In this document: in pieces, positions 38,638 through 46,328 of the stretch
Numbering within the stretch: position 1 is the first letter of the stretch
How the letters are laid out: every line of letters begins with the position of its first letter
NCBI RefSeq assembly: GCF_036323475.1
Contig: NZ_AP028934.1
Location: 558,001 to 622,000, forward strand
Length of the DNA stretch: 64,000 nucleotides
Direction of reading: 5' to 3'
Origin: Solobacterium moorei
GTDB taxonomy: Bacteria > Bacillota_I > Bacilli_A > Erysipelotrichales > Erysipelotrichaceae
Notes under the pieces: model-generated
Database searches by the model: none
Told to the model about the DNA's origin: nothing
Seen by the model: the letters and a program-made list of their open reading frames with translations, nothing else
Program-made: the position numbers and the translations under genes

Positions 38638-39697
38638 CTTTATTTGTGGCACCTTTTTGGCACCCTTTTCTCATATTTTCGATTGTTTCGTTCAGGAATT
38701 TATCTGTATCCTTTAGCAAATGTGTGTATGTTTGTAACGTCTGCTCGATGGATGCGTGTCCGAGTCGCTTGGATACTGCCACAATATTTACGCCACTGTT
38801 AATTAGAATTGTAGCATGGCTGTGCCGTAGATCGTGTAGACGAATTTTATTAACACCAGATAGTTCTATTGCTTTTGTAAATCTTTTTTGTATCTGCGTT
38901 ATAGGGAGGCTTGTTATACCACCAAAAAGAAAATCACCGTCAACGTCCAATAATGGTTGTAATCTGTTTCTTAGATCATCGTCAATCCATACTTTTCTTG
39001 ATTGCTTCGTCTTGGTCGGTTTTAAGCCGTTTACGAAGTGTTTGATGCTGGCATGAATATTTAACCAATTGTTATCGAAATCGCTCTTCTGTAGCGCCAT
39101 AATCTCGCCACGACGCGCTCCAGTCCAGAATAGCGTTTCAAAGAAGAGGGAATAAAGTGGACTATCGACACAGGATAGAAATTGATTGAACTCATCAACG
39201 GTCCAGACACTCATTTCCTGCATTAGCTCTTGATCGGTCTTTTTAAGGCGTTTTAGGATAATGCTGTTATCAACAACGTTGTAGACTGTCGAGTAATAGC
39301 GAAATACGCCCTTGACGAACGAAATGGTATCATTCTTTATCTTTGTTCCGCATTGGTCGCTATTAGCTAATTCTGACCGCCACGCGACGAGCTGTGCACG
39401 GGTAATTGATTTGATTGGGCGTTTATACAAGTCGGCGAATCTACGTTCAAATGCTACTTGGTGGCGACGTGCTTGTTCCTTTGATGGCAATGCATACTCT
39501 TCCCATTGATGAGCTACTTGTTCAAAAGTTAAATCGCTTGGATCGTTCCCTTGTTGCATTGCTTCAGCTTCGTAAATCTTGGCTTCACGCTTTGTTTTGA
39601 AACCGCGTTTTTTCTTAGTTCGTTGTTTAAACGTAAGAGGGTCGCGATATTTGACCTGTACGAAATATGTTTTTCTGACCTCATCGTATCCGATCAT
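38621..39697 (-). CDS. int: Tyrosine integrase
   Basis: 358 aa, ATG at 39697 with AAAGGAGGAAACGC upstream. N-terminal arm-binding region (VRKTYFVQVKYRDPLTFKQRTKKKRGF), a core-binding SAM-like helix domain (residues ~55-150), then the catalytic set TGARRGEIMALQ (Arg), HDLRHSHATILI (His-x-x-Arg), LGHAS (His) and TYTHL (Tyr). The gene reads towards the repeat at 38598 and ends 8 bp from it. It therefore belongs to the segment right of that repeat, although it could act on both copies. Confidence 0.95.
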   Translation of the reverse strand: MIGYDEVRKTYFVQVKYRDPLTFKQRTKKKRGFKTKREAKIYEAEAMQQGNDPSDLTFEQVAHQWEEYALPSKEQARRHQVAFERRFADLYKRPIKSITRAQLVAWRSELANSDQCGTKIKNDTISFVKGVFRYYSTVYNVVDNSIILKRLKKTDQELMQEMSVWTVDEFNQFLSCVDSPLYSLFFETLFWTGARRGEIMALQKSDFDNNWLNIHASIKHFVNGLKPTKTKQSRKVWIDDDLRNRLQPLLDVDGDFLFGGITSLPITQIQKRFTKAIELSGVNKIRLHDLRHSHATILINSGVNIVAVSKRLGHASIEQTLQTYTHLLKDTDKFLNETIENMRKGCQKGATNKEKPLK

Positions 39698-39711
39698 GCG
39701 TTTCCTCCTTT

Positions 39712-39849
39712 CTATGATTTTCTGTATTTGTTGCTGAAGTAATCGGCGAATGCTAGATGCAAAACTTCCATCAAGTGTTCTCTTTCAGTGGGCGACATCT
39801 TGTAGAGTGCATCTTCAATTTCTTCTAAATACTTTTCTATCTGTTCCAT
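39712..39849 (-). CDS. 45-aa protein upstream of the integrase
   Basis: ATG at 39849 with AAAGGAGCCATTAT upstream, 14 bp before the integrase start. Sequence MEQIEKYLEEIEDALYKMSP then helical to the end. The size and place fit a small excisionase or regulator, but it has no clear HTH. Function unknown. Confidence 0.6.
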   Translation of the reverse strand: MEQIEKYLEEIEDALYKMSPTEREHLMEVLHLAFADYFSNKYRKS

Positions 39850-39939
39850 ATAATGGCTCCTTTATGCTAAAATTGAGTACAGTAAAAGCACTTGGTTGTG
39901 AGTTTACTGCGTGTCCGGCTGTTGGTAGCAGTCGGATTT
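39850..39939 (-). other. Leader with two hairpins between the Abi gene and the small ORF
   Basis: CAGTAAA/TTTACTG (about 39880-39910) and TCCGGCTG/CAGTCGGA (about 39915-39937). Read on the plus strand the second is followed by TTTTTAA, so it could end a plus-strand transcript too. Confidence 0.35.
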
Positions 39940-40890
39940 TTAAATGGTATTTATCCAGTCAATTGGGAATCCAAGTGCACATGTAATTTTGTTGTAATCT
40001 ATTATTGTGATGTGTCGTCTTAAATCCTTTATTCTTCTTTTAAAAGCTCCTATCATATTTTTATACTCATCTGGTGATATCAAGCATTGAAAGATCAACA
40101 CCATATTGTATAAGTCCGCTCTGAAGTTACTTCTTTGTGTTGAAGCACCGTGAATAGAAGGGATGTATGGAAGGTTGTTTGAACTATTCATATTTAATAT
40201 TCGATTATCGTGAGCCACACAATTTCTAAAATCTCTTACATTCTGCATAATTGTTAGTAGTTCCCGAGTTCCAAGTATTTGATTTGGCATAGACGTATTG
40301 CTTATTAAGAATGAAGAAAACATTTTTGCTACATCCGTCTGTACACTGTCTTCACAGCATCGGTATAGTTTAATTACGTCACCTAAGTACATGAACTGTA
40401 TAACTACCCATAAAGGGATATTTGTGTGAACTCTTGAATAGTGTCGTATACCATTTGTATTGTGTTTTTTGGAATAATCATCAATAACCTTTGCAATGCG
40501 ACTTATGATATCAATTGCATTTAGTCTTTCTTTGTTTGATTTGTGTTTATAACAGTTTAGATTTAGGTAATCGTAGCTATTTGGATGTTGTAAACAAAAA
40601 TAATACGCTAAAGTAGATTTTAAGTATTTTTCGAATTCTAATGAATGCGTATATAGAATAGTTTTGATTGCCTTATCAAAAAGATATACTGAATTTATAT
40701 CTTTAAGAGTCGTACCACTTATGTAAACGTCGGATGTAACAGTAAAAAATCTGCCATAATCGTTAATCATACTATAGTAATTACGATTAATTAAAAAATT
40801 AGAAGCATATACTTCATCGTCAATAGTAATTCCTCTTGAACGCAAAATGGAAATTTGGTCATTGACACTCCGAAATGGTTTGTTTGCCAT
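39940..40890 (-). CDS. abiF: AbiF/Abi_2-family HEPN protein
   Basis: 316 aa from ATG 40890 (AAGGAGATCAAT upstream); a longer frame would translate the RNA hairpin. N-terminal KPFRSVNDQISILRSRGITIDDEVYASNFLINRNYYSMINDYG is the hallmark start of Abi_2 (AbiD/AbiF) proteins. VRDFRNCVAHDNRIL near residue 225 gives the HEPN R-x4-6-H catalytic pair. Such proteins are abortive-infection ribonucleases. It is preceded by a structured RNA leader, the usual partner of this family, and lies with the integrase in a small mobile segment. Confidence 0.85.
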   Translation of the reverse strand: MANKPFRSVNDQISILRSRGITIDDEVYASNFLINRNYYSMINDYGRFFTVTSDVYISGTTLKDINSVYLFDKAIKTILYTHSLEFEKYLKSTLAYYFCLQHPNSYDYLNLNCYKHKSNKERLNAIDIISRIAKVIDDYSKKHNTNGIRHYSRVHTNIPLWVVIQFMYLGDVIKLYRCCEDSVQTDVAKMFSSFLISNTSMPNQILGTRELLTIMQNVRDFRNCVAHDNRILNMNSSNNLPYIPSIHGASTQRSNFRADLYNMVLIFQCLISPDEYKNMIGAFKRRIKDLRRHITIIDYNKITCALGFPIDWINTI

Positions 40891-40907
40891 ATTGATCTCC
40901 TTAAATA

Positions 40908-40992
40908 TAAAAACCCCACTTGCGATAATACAAGCGAGGTTTTTACGCAACTGAGTCCTGCTTTGCAGCTGGGAGTATCAGCGCTTCCGTAC
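40908..40992 (-). ncRNA. abiF-type structured RNA
   Basis: On the minus strand, between promoter and abiF. It has a GC-containing fold with CUGC-AAA-GCAG and flanking segments able to form pseudoknots. A 13-bp hairpin from AAAACCTCGCTTG to CAAGTGGGGTTTT (40909-40945) then ends in T's. The order (RNA, terminator-like stem, Abi_2 gene) and the hairpin agree with the abiF RNA motif known from comparative genomics. It is likely the antitoxin-like partner and also attenuates the gene. Confidence 0.7.
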
Positions 40993-40997
40993 TCGTA

Positions 40998-41025
40998 TTA
41001 TCATTGATATTTTGTGGTTTGTCAA
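40998..41025 (-). promoter_or_regulatory. Promoter of the abiF RNA
   Basis: TTGACA (41025-41020), 16-bp spacer, TGATAA (41003-40998), just upstream of the RNA. Confidence 0.65.
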
Positions 41026-41061
41026 CCACTTTGTATCTTTCTACGATTCTAAATCTGACGC

Positions 41062-41091
41062 CTCAAGTGAAAAGTTAAATTCCACTTCTAA
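41062..41091 (+). repeat. IS30 left inverted repeat
   Basis: 30 bp, perfect match to the complement of 42735-42764. Confidence 0.95.
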
Positions 41092-41197
41092 GGTACGAAA
41101 GTTGAATTTAGTTATTCACCAAGCTCTAGTTGAATTTACTCTTACACTTCTAGTTCAATATAAGTGCCGATTCTTCGTGTTTTAGGAGGAAAACATT

Positions 41198-42472
41198 ATG
41201 TTAACGAAGAATTCACACATGTCTTATTCAGATAGACAGATCATTGAAACTGGTATCGAAAATGGTTCTACCAAACAAGCTATCGCTACTACCCTTGGTA
41301 AAGACAAATCAACCATAGGAAAAGAAATCAAATTCCATCGTGTCCTTGCATACAAATGTAATCTGCCTCTAGAGTGTGCTAACTACAAACGCTGTAAACA
41401 TGAACGCCATTGTACTCTGGATTGTATCGATTATGTCCCTTTCAAATGTACTCGCAGGGACAAGTCACCAGGAGCTTGTAATGGATGTGGAAACTATCGC
41501 TCTTGTCGCTATGAAAAATATCGATACTCTGCCCTCGATGCACAGCACGACTACCAGATGACACTTACATCTTCACGACAAGGTGTCAATGCGACAGTAA
41601 ATGATATCAAGCAGCTCGGTGAACTCTTATTACCATTGATTAAGAAAGGTCAGTCCATCTACTCTATTCTTCAAAGCCACAAAGAGATCAAGCTATCCGA
41701 AAAGACGATATACAACTATATCGAAAATGGTGTCTTCCAAGATGTGGGTGTATCGATCGGTGCCATCGACCCGAAACGTGTCGTAAGACGAAAGATGTCC
41801 AAACAAAAGCGCAATACATACAAGCCACGTAAAGACAATCGATACCTGACAGGAAGAAAGTACTCCGACTTCTTGATATACATGGAAAAGAATCCAAATG
41901 CCAAGGTCGTAGAGATGGATACGGTATACAACGACGTGTCCAACGGACCTTTCCTACAGACCTTCAAATTCAGAGAGTATGACCTGTTGATATGTATCTA
42001 TCAAACCGTAAAGGACTCCTTACATATGTTGGATGGGATCCTATTATTGGAAAAGATATTAGGAAAAGAAATGTTCGAAAAAGAAGCCGAGGTCATATTA
42101 ACAGACAGAGGAAGTGAATTCGTCCTAGCTGAAGAAGCGGAGATACGTGAAGATGGAACTCGCAGGACACGTATGTTCTACTGTGATTCGATGGCCTCTT
42201 GGCAGAAAGGTAGTCTAGAGAACCTACACCTATTGGTAAGAGAGATATGCCCAAAGGGATGTGATCTCCATGCATTGGGACTTACATCACAAGAAAAGGC
42301 AAATCTCATCAGTATCCATATTAATTCATATCCAAAAGAAAAGCTGCACGGAAGATCATCCATACAGCTGCTCCATTTCTACAACGAAGAAATGGCCAAG
42401 AAACTCTATGATTTTGGAATTACCGAAATCCCACCAGACGAAGTAATTCTAAAACCATATCTTCTAAAGTAA
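41198..42472 (+). CDS. IS30-family transposase
   Basis: 424 aa, ATG after TAGGAGGAAAACATT. N-terminal HTH (YSDRQIIETGIENGSTKQAIATTLGKDKSTIGKEIK). A Cys-rich segment (CNLPLECANYKRCKHERHC ... CNGCGNYRSC) typical of this subgroup follows. The DDE core has VVEMDTVYN, VILTDRGSEF and a final Glu in KGSLENLHLLVRE. Intact and flanked by perfect ends, so probably active recently. Confidence 0.95.
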   Translation: MLTKNSHMSYSDRQIIETGIENGSTKQAIATTLGKDKSTIGKEIKFHRVLAYKCNLPLECANYKRCKHERHCTLDCIDYVPFKCTRRDKSPGACNGCGNYRSCRYEKYRYSALDAQHDYQMTLTSSRQGVNATVNDIKQLGELLLPLIKKGQSIYSILQSHKEIKLSEKTIYNYIENGVFQDVGVSIGAIDPKRVVRRKMSKQKRNTYKPRKDNRYLTGRKYSDFLIYMEKNPNAKVVEMDTVYNDVSNGPFLQTFKFREYDLLICIYQTVKDSLHMLDGILLLEKILGKEMFEKEAEVILTDRGSEFVLAEEAEIREDGTRRTRMFYCDSMASWQKGSLENLHLLVREICPKGCDLHALGLTSQEKANLISIHINSYPKEKLHGRSSIQLLHFYNEEMAKKLYDFGITEIPPDEVILKPYLLK

Positions 42473-42734
42473 GAAGATAACCAAGAAGTTTCAAAATCAA
42501 TTACACACGAAGGATCGGCATATAACTTTCACCAAACAACGAAGTAGAATCAACTCTTACAAATTTTTTGAACAGTAGATTCTGCCTACCTTTCATGCGC
42601 TCATTTTTCTGTTACTTCACCTTCATTCTAACTAAAATAAAATCATTTTCAACTTAAAAATAGTACCATCTTGGATTATCAATCCTTGCCAGTACTATTT
42701 CTGAATGACTTACTTCCACTTTATTGTTTATTCT

Positions 42735-42764
42735 TTAGAAGTGGAATTTAACTTTTCACTTGAG
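42735..42764 (-). repeat. IS30 right inverted repeat
   Basis: 30 bp, perfect complement of 41062-41091. Confidence 0.95.
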
Positions 42765-42838
42765 CTTCAGTTTTTATATAGGAATTAGAGACAATTATAT
42801 ATTTTTGGATATGCTATATAAAATAAGGGAGATAACTT

Positions 42839-43096
42839 ATGAGAAAATTTGCATCAGGAGATATCATTCAACATTTTAAAAGAGAAACTGTTGATCAAAA
42901 CAGCATGCAATATCTATATGAATATATTGGTGTTGCTATGCACTCTGAAACACGTGATAGGATGATTGTTTATCGAGCTTTGTATGGAGAAAAGGGATTA
43001 TTTGTTAGGCCATATGAGATGTTTATGGAAGAAGTAGATCACGAAAAGTACCCAGAAATACGACAAAAGTATCGTTTTGAAAAGACTCTAAAATAG
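42839..43096 (+). CDS. DUF1653-family protein
   Basis: 85 aa, ATG after AAGGGAGATAACTT. The small conserved fold of DUF1653 is visible: ASGDIIQHFKRETVD, then YLYEYIGVAMHSETRDRMIVYRALYGEKGLFVRPYEMFMEEV. The family is widespread in Bacillota and its role is not known. It is the first clearly chromosomal gene right of the mobile segments. Confidence 0.85.
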   Translation: MRKFASGDIIQHFKRETVDQNSMQYLYEYIGVAMHSETRDRMIVYRALYGEKGLFVRPYEMFMEEVDHEKYPEIRQKYRFEKTLK

Positions 43097-43225
43097 AATA
43101 TTCACAAGTGAAATAAAAAAATTACAAATAGAATTGTTATTTTTCGTTATTTTATTTGTATTAATCGGTAATAAATAGGCATTATTATAAAAAGTTATGA
43201 CAATTGTATAAAATTAAATGTTTTG

Positions 43226-43253
43226 AAAAGTGGCTATTAGTAGCCACTTTTTT
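43226..43253 (+). terminator. Intrinsic terminator
   Basis: AAAAGTGGCTA-TTAG-TAGCCACTTTTTT, perfect stem, in the 340-bp gap before mglB. Confidence 0.85.
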
Positions 43254-43331
43254 ACAACTGCTAATTTCTATACAGCGTAAAATGAATAAAAGAGCTTATA
43301 AATCCTTAAGGTTTTATAAAGAGGATATGCG

Positions 43332-43389
43332 TTGACGGTCATTTTGCATGGTGATATGATTTTTTCATCGGAAACGCGAAAGCGCTTTC
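43332..43389 (+). promoter_or_regulatory. mgl promoter with cre site
   Basis: TTGACG (43332-43337), 17-bp spacer, TATGAT (43355-43360), then a perfect GAAAGCGCTTTC palindrome (43378-43389) just after the start point. This is the CcpA catabolite-control (cre) pattern placed as a roadblock, so the operon should be low in rich sugars. Confidence 0.8.
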
Positions 43390-43435
43390 CACAGTTTCAA
43401 AGCCAAATAATTTAGGGGAGGAAAGAAAAACTTTT

Positions 43436-44683
43436 ATGAAGAAATTATTTGCGGTTATGACTTCTGCGGTTTTAGCACTATCACTCGTTGGTTGTGGTTC
43501 TAAGACAAGCGACAAAGGCGGAAGCTCAAGCACAGAATCAACAGTTTCAAACGCTGATAAGCCATTAGTATGGTACAACCGTCAGCCATCTAACAGTACA
43601 ACAGGTGAGTTAGATAAAGATGCTTTAAACTTCAACAAGGACACTTACTATGTAGGATTCGATGCTAACCAGGGTGCAGAATTACAGGGTAAGATGGTTG
43701 CTGATTACATCGCTGCTCACAAGGATATCATCGACCGTAACGGTGATGGTGTTATCGGTTATGTATTAGCTATCGGTGACGTTGGACACAACGACTCAAT
43801 CGCTCGTACAAGAGGTGTTCGTAAGGCTTTAGGCACAGCTGTTGAAAAGGATGGCACAATTGATGCTACTCCAGCAGGAACAAACACAGATGGTTCCGCT
43901 ACAGTTGTTAAGGATGGTAAGGTTGGCGACTTCAAGGTTCGCGAGCTTGCTTCTCAGGAAATGAAGAACTCTGCAGGTGCTACATGGGATGCTGCTACTG
44001 CAGGTAACGCTATCGGTACATGGTCAGCTTCATTCGGTGATGAAATTGACTTAGTTATCTCTAATAACGATGGTATGGGTATGTCAATGTTCACAGCGTG
44101 GGCTAAGGATAAGAAGGTTGCTACATTCGGTTACGATGCGAACAGTGATGCAGTAGCTGCTATCGCTGAAGGTTACGGCGGAACAATTTCTCAGCACGCT
44201 GACGTTCAGGCATACTTAACATTAAGAGTATTACGTAACGCTTTAGATGGTGTTGATATCAATACAGGTATCGCAAAGGCTGACGAAGCCGGAAACGTTC
44301 TTGAAGAAGGTGTTGACTACGTATATAACGAAGAAGAACGTTCATTCTATGCATTGAACCTTGCTGTTACAGCTGATAACTACAAGAACTTCATGGATGC
44401 TACTAAGACATTTGAACCAGTATCTAAGGAAGTTAAGAGCGACACTAAGAAGGTTTGGTTGAACATCTACAATGCTTCCGACAACTTCTTAAGCTCAACA
44501 TACCAGCCATTACTTGAAAAGTATGATGATTTACTACACTTGGATGTTGAATACATCGGTGGTGATGGTCAGACAGAATCTAATATCACAAACCGTTTAG
44601 GAAACCCAAGTCAATATGATGCGTATGCAATTAACATGGTTAAGACAGACAACGCTACATCATATACTTCACTCTTAAAGTAA
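43436..44683 (+). CDS. mglB: Galactose/glucose-type ABC transporter lipoprotein
   Basis: 415 aa, ATG after GGGGAGGAAAGAAAAACTTTT. Lipoprotein signal (LALSLVGCGS, lipid-attached Cys at ~21), then a periplasmic-binding-protein fold of the MglB type: TYYVGFDANQGAELQGKMVADYI, a Ca-site-like loop DRNGDGVIGYV, VISNNDGMGMSMFTAW and ATFGYDANSDAVAAI. It captures galactose or glucose outside the membrane for MglA/MglC. Longer than E. coli MglB (~330 aa), with extra C-terminal residues. Codon use is highly biased (AAC, TTC, GTT), suggesting high expression. Confidence 0.9.
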   Translation: MKKLFAVMTSAVLALSLVGCGSKTSDKGGSSSTESTVSNADKPLVWYNRQPSNSTTGELDKDALNFNKDTYYVGFDANQGAELQGKMVADYIAAHKDIIDRNGDGVIGYVLAIGDVGHNDSIARTRGVRKALGTAVEKDGTIDATPAGTNTDGSATVVKDGKVGDFKVRELASQEMKNSAGATWDAATAGNAIGTWSASFGDEIDLVISNNDGMGMSMFTAWAKDKKVATFGYDANSDAVAAIAEGYGGTISQHADVQAYLTLRVLRNALDGVDINTGIAKADEAGNVLEEGVDYVYNEEERSFYALNLAVTADNYKNFMDATKTFEPVSKEVKSDTKKVWLNIYNASDNFLSSTYQPLLEKYDDLLHLDVEYIGGDGQTESNITNRLGNPSQYDAYAINMVKTDNATSYTSLLK

Positions 44684-44699
44684 TTCAGTAAGATTTTCT

Positions 44700-44743
44700 A
44701 AGAGGCTAGCAGGTAGGCTTTTGAAAACCTGATAGCCTCTTTC
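44700..44743 (+). terminator. Partial terminator between mglB and mglA
   Basis: AAGAGGCTA/TAGCCTCTT with inner AGGT/ACCT; short T-run. It would let the binding protein be made in excess over the transporter, as in other ABC operons. Confidence 0.7.
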
Positions 44744-44804
44744 TAAGTAGTTTGTAGTTAACCATACTGCTTATGATTTTTAGTTAAACAGGGGTAAATC
44801 AATT

Positions 44805-46313
44805 ATGTCAGAAAGAAATGACAATTTAATCTTGTCAATAAAGGGCATGTCGAAATCATTCGGCAGAAACAGAGTGCTTGATCACATCAATTTAGATGTG
44901 AAACCCGGCTCAATTATGGGTCTCATGGGTGAAAATGGTGCTGGCAAATCTACAATGATGAAGTGTTTGTTCGGTACATATCAAAAAGATGAAGGAAGTA
45001 TCTTCCTAGATGGAAAAGAAGTAAGTTTTACTGGTCCAAAGGATGCGCTTGAAAATGGTATTGCGATGGTTCACCAAGAATTAAACCAGTGTTTAGAGCG
45101 TAGTGTTATCGATAACTTATTCTTGGGGCGCTATCCAGTAAATTCTTTAGGTGTTGTTGATGAAGGAAGAATGAAGAAGGAAGCTTCTGAGCTGTTCCGT
45201 AGTTTAGGTATCACTGTCAATTTGACACAGCCAATGCGTACAATGTCCGTATCTGCTCGTCAGATGTGTGAAATTGCAAAGGCAATTTCGTATCATTCCA
45301 AGATTATCGTTTTGGATGAGCCTACATCTTCATTAACTGAACCGGAAGTTAAGAAGTTATTCCAGATGATGCGTAAGCTACGTAGTCAGGGAATTTCCAT
45401 TATTTATATTTCTCATAAGATGGATGAAATTTTTGATATATGTGATCAGGTGTCTGTATTACGTGATGGTAAGATGATCATGACTAAGGACGTCACTGAC
45501 ACAAATATGAATGACTTGATTGCGGCGATGGTTGGACGTTCTCTTGATAACCGTTTCCCACCGGTTGATAACACACCAGGTGAAACAATTCTTTCTGTCA
45601 AGGATCTTTCAACGAAGTTTGCACCATACCTTGACGATGTAAGTTTCGACGTTAAGGAAGGAGAAATCTTCGGCTTGTATGGTCTAGTTGGTGCTGGACG
45701 TACAGAGTTAATGGAAACAATCTTTGGTGTTCGTACTAGAGCAGCAGGTCGTGTTTATTACAAAGGTAAGCTCATGAACTTCGATAGTGCAAAAGAAGCC
45801 ATGGACAATGGATTTGCTATGATTACCGAAGAAAGAAAGGCTAATGGATTATTTTTGAAGAGTGATTTAACTTTCAATACATGTATTGCAAATATGGATC
45901 ACTATAAGAATGGTATCGTTGTGTCTGACGAAAAGATGAAGAAGGCAACGGTAAAAGAGATTGCCTTGATGCATACAAAGTGTATGGGACCAGATGATGC
46001 GATTACATCATTATCTGGTGGTAATCAGCAGAAAATCATCTTTGGTAAGTGGTTAGAAAGAAATCCGAAGGTGTTTATGATGGATGAGCCAACCCGTGGT
46101 ATCGATGTTGGTGCAAAATATGAGATCTATGATTTAATCATCAAGATGGCAAAGAAGGGTAAGACAATTATTGTATGTTCATCTGAAATGCCAGAGATTC
46201 TCGGTATCACAAATCGAATCGGTGTTATGTCCAATGGGCGTCTTGCCGGAATCGTTAATACAAAAGAGACAAATCAGGAAGAACTCCTGAGACTCAGCGC
46301 AATGTATTTGTAA
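44805..46313 (+). CDS. mglA: Sugar ABC transporter, double ATPase
   Basis: 502 aa. Two ABC modules: Walker A GENGAGKSTMMKCL (residues ~43-56), a signature-like VSARQMCEIAKA and IIVLDEPTSSLTE in the first. The second has a degenerate Walker A (GLVGAGRTELME), then LSGGNQQKIIFGKWL and VFMMDEPTRGIDVGAKYEIY. This is the fused-ATPase layout of MglA/RbsA. The ATG at 44805 follows a weak AGGGGTAAATCAATT site; an operon with mglB and mglC is clear. Confidence 0.93.
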   Translation: MSERNDNLILSIKGMSKSFGRNRVLDHINLDVKPGSIMGLMGENGAGKSTMMKCLFGTYQKDEGSIFLDGKEVSFTGPKDALENGIAMVHQELNQCLERSVIDNLFLGRYPVNSLGVVDEGRMKKEASELFRSLGITVNLTQPMRTMSVSARQMCEIAKAISYHSKIIVLDEPTSSLTEPEVKKLFQMMRKLRSQGISIIYISHKMDEIFDICDQVSVLRDGKMIMTKDVTDTNMNDLIAAMVGRSLDNRFPPVDNTPGETILSVKDLSTKFAPYLDDVSFDVKEGEIFGLYGLVGAGRTELMETIFGVRTRAAGRVYYKGKLMNFDSAKEAMDNGFAMITEERKANGLFLKSDLTFNTCIANMDHYKNGIVVSDEKMKKATVKEIALMHTKCMGPDDAITSLSGGNQQKIIFGKWLERNPKVFMMDEPTRGIDVGAKYEIYDLIIKMAKKGKTIIVCSSEMPEILGITNRIGVMSNGRLAGIVNTKETNQEELLRLSAMYL

Positions 46314-46328
46314 TCGGAGGGGTTAGAC

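Larger units (their letters stand above)
41062..42764 (+). mobile_element. IS30-family insertion sequence, intact
   Basis: 1703 bp bounded by perfect 30-bp inverted repeats (41062-41091 and 42735-42764, outer ends CTCAAGTG) with one transposase gene. It stands just upstream of the abiF promoter. No clear target duplication is seen. 42473-42734 is its non-coding 3' region. Confidence 0.92.

Noticed and set aside
41026-43435. A third copy of the att repeat marking the far end of the integrase segment
   Set aside because: Read through by eye; no match to CGCTCCATAACATT was found.
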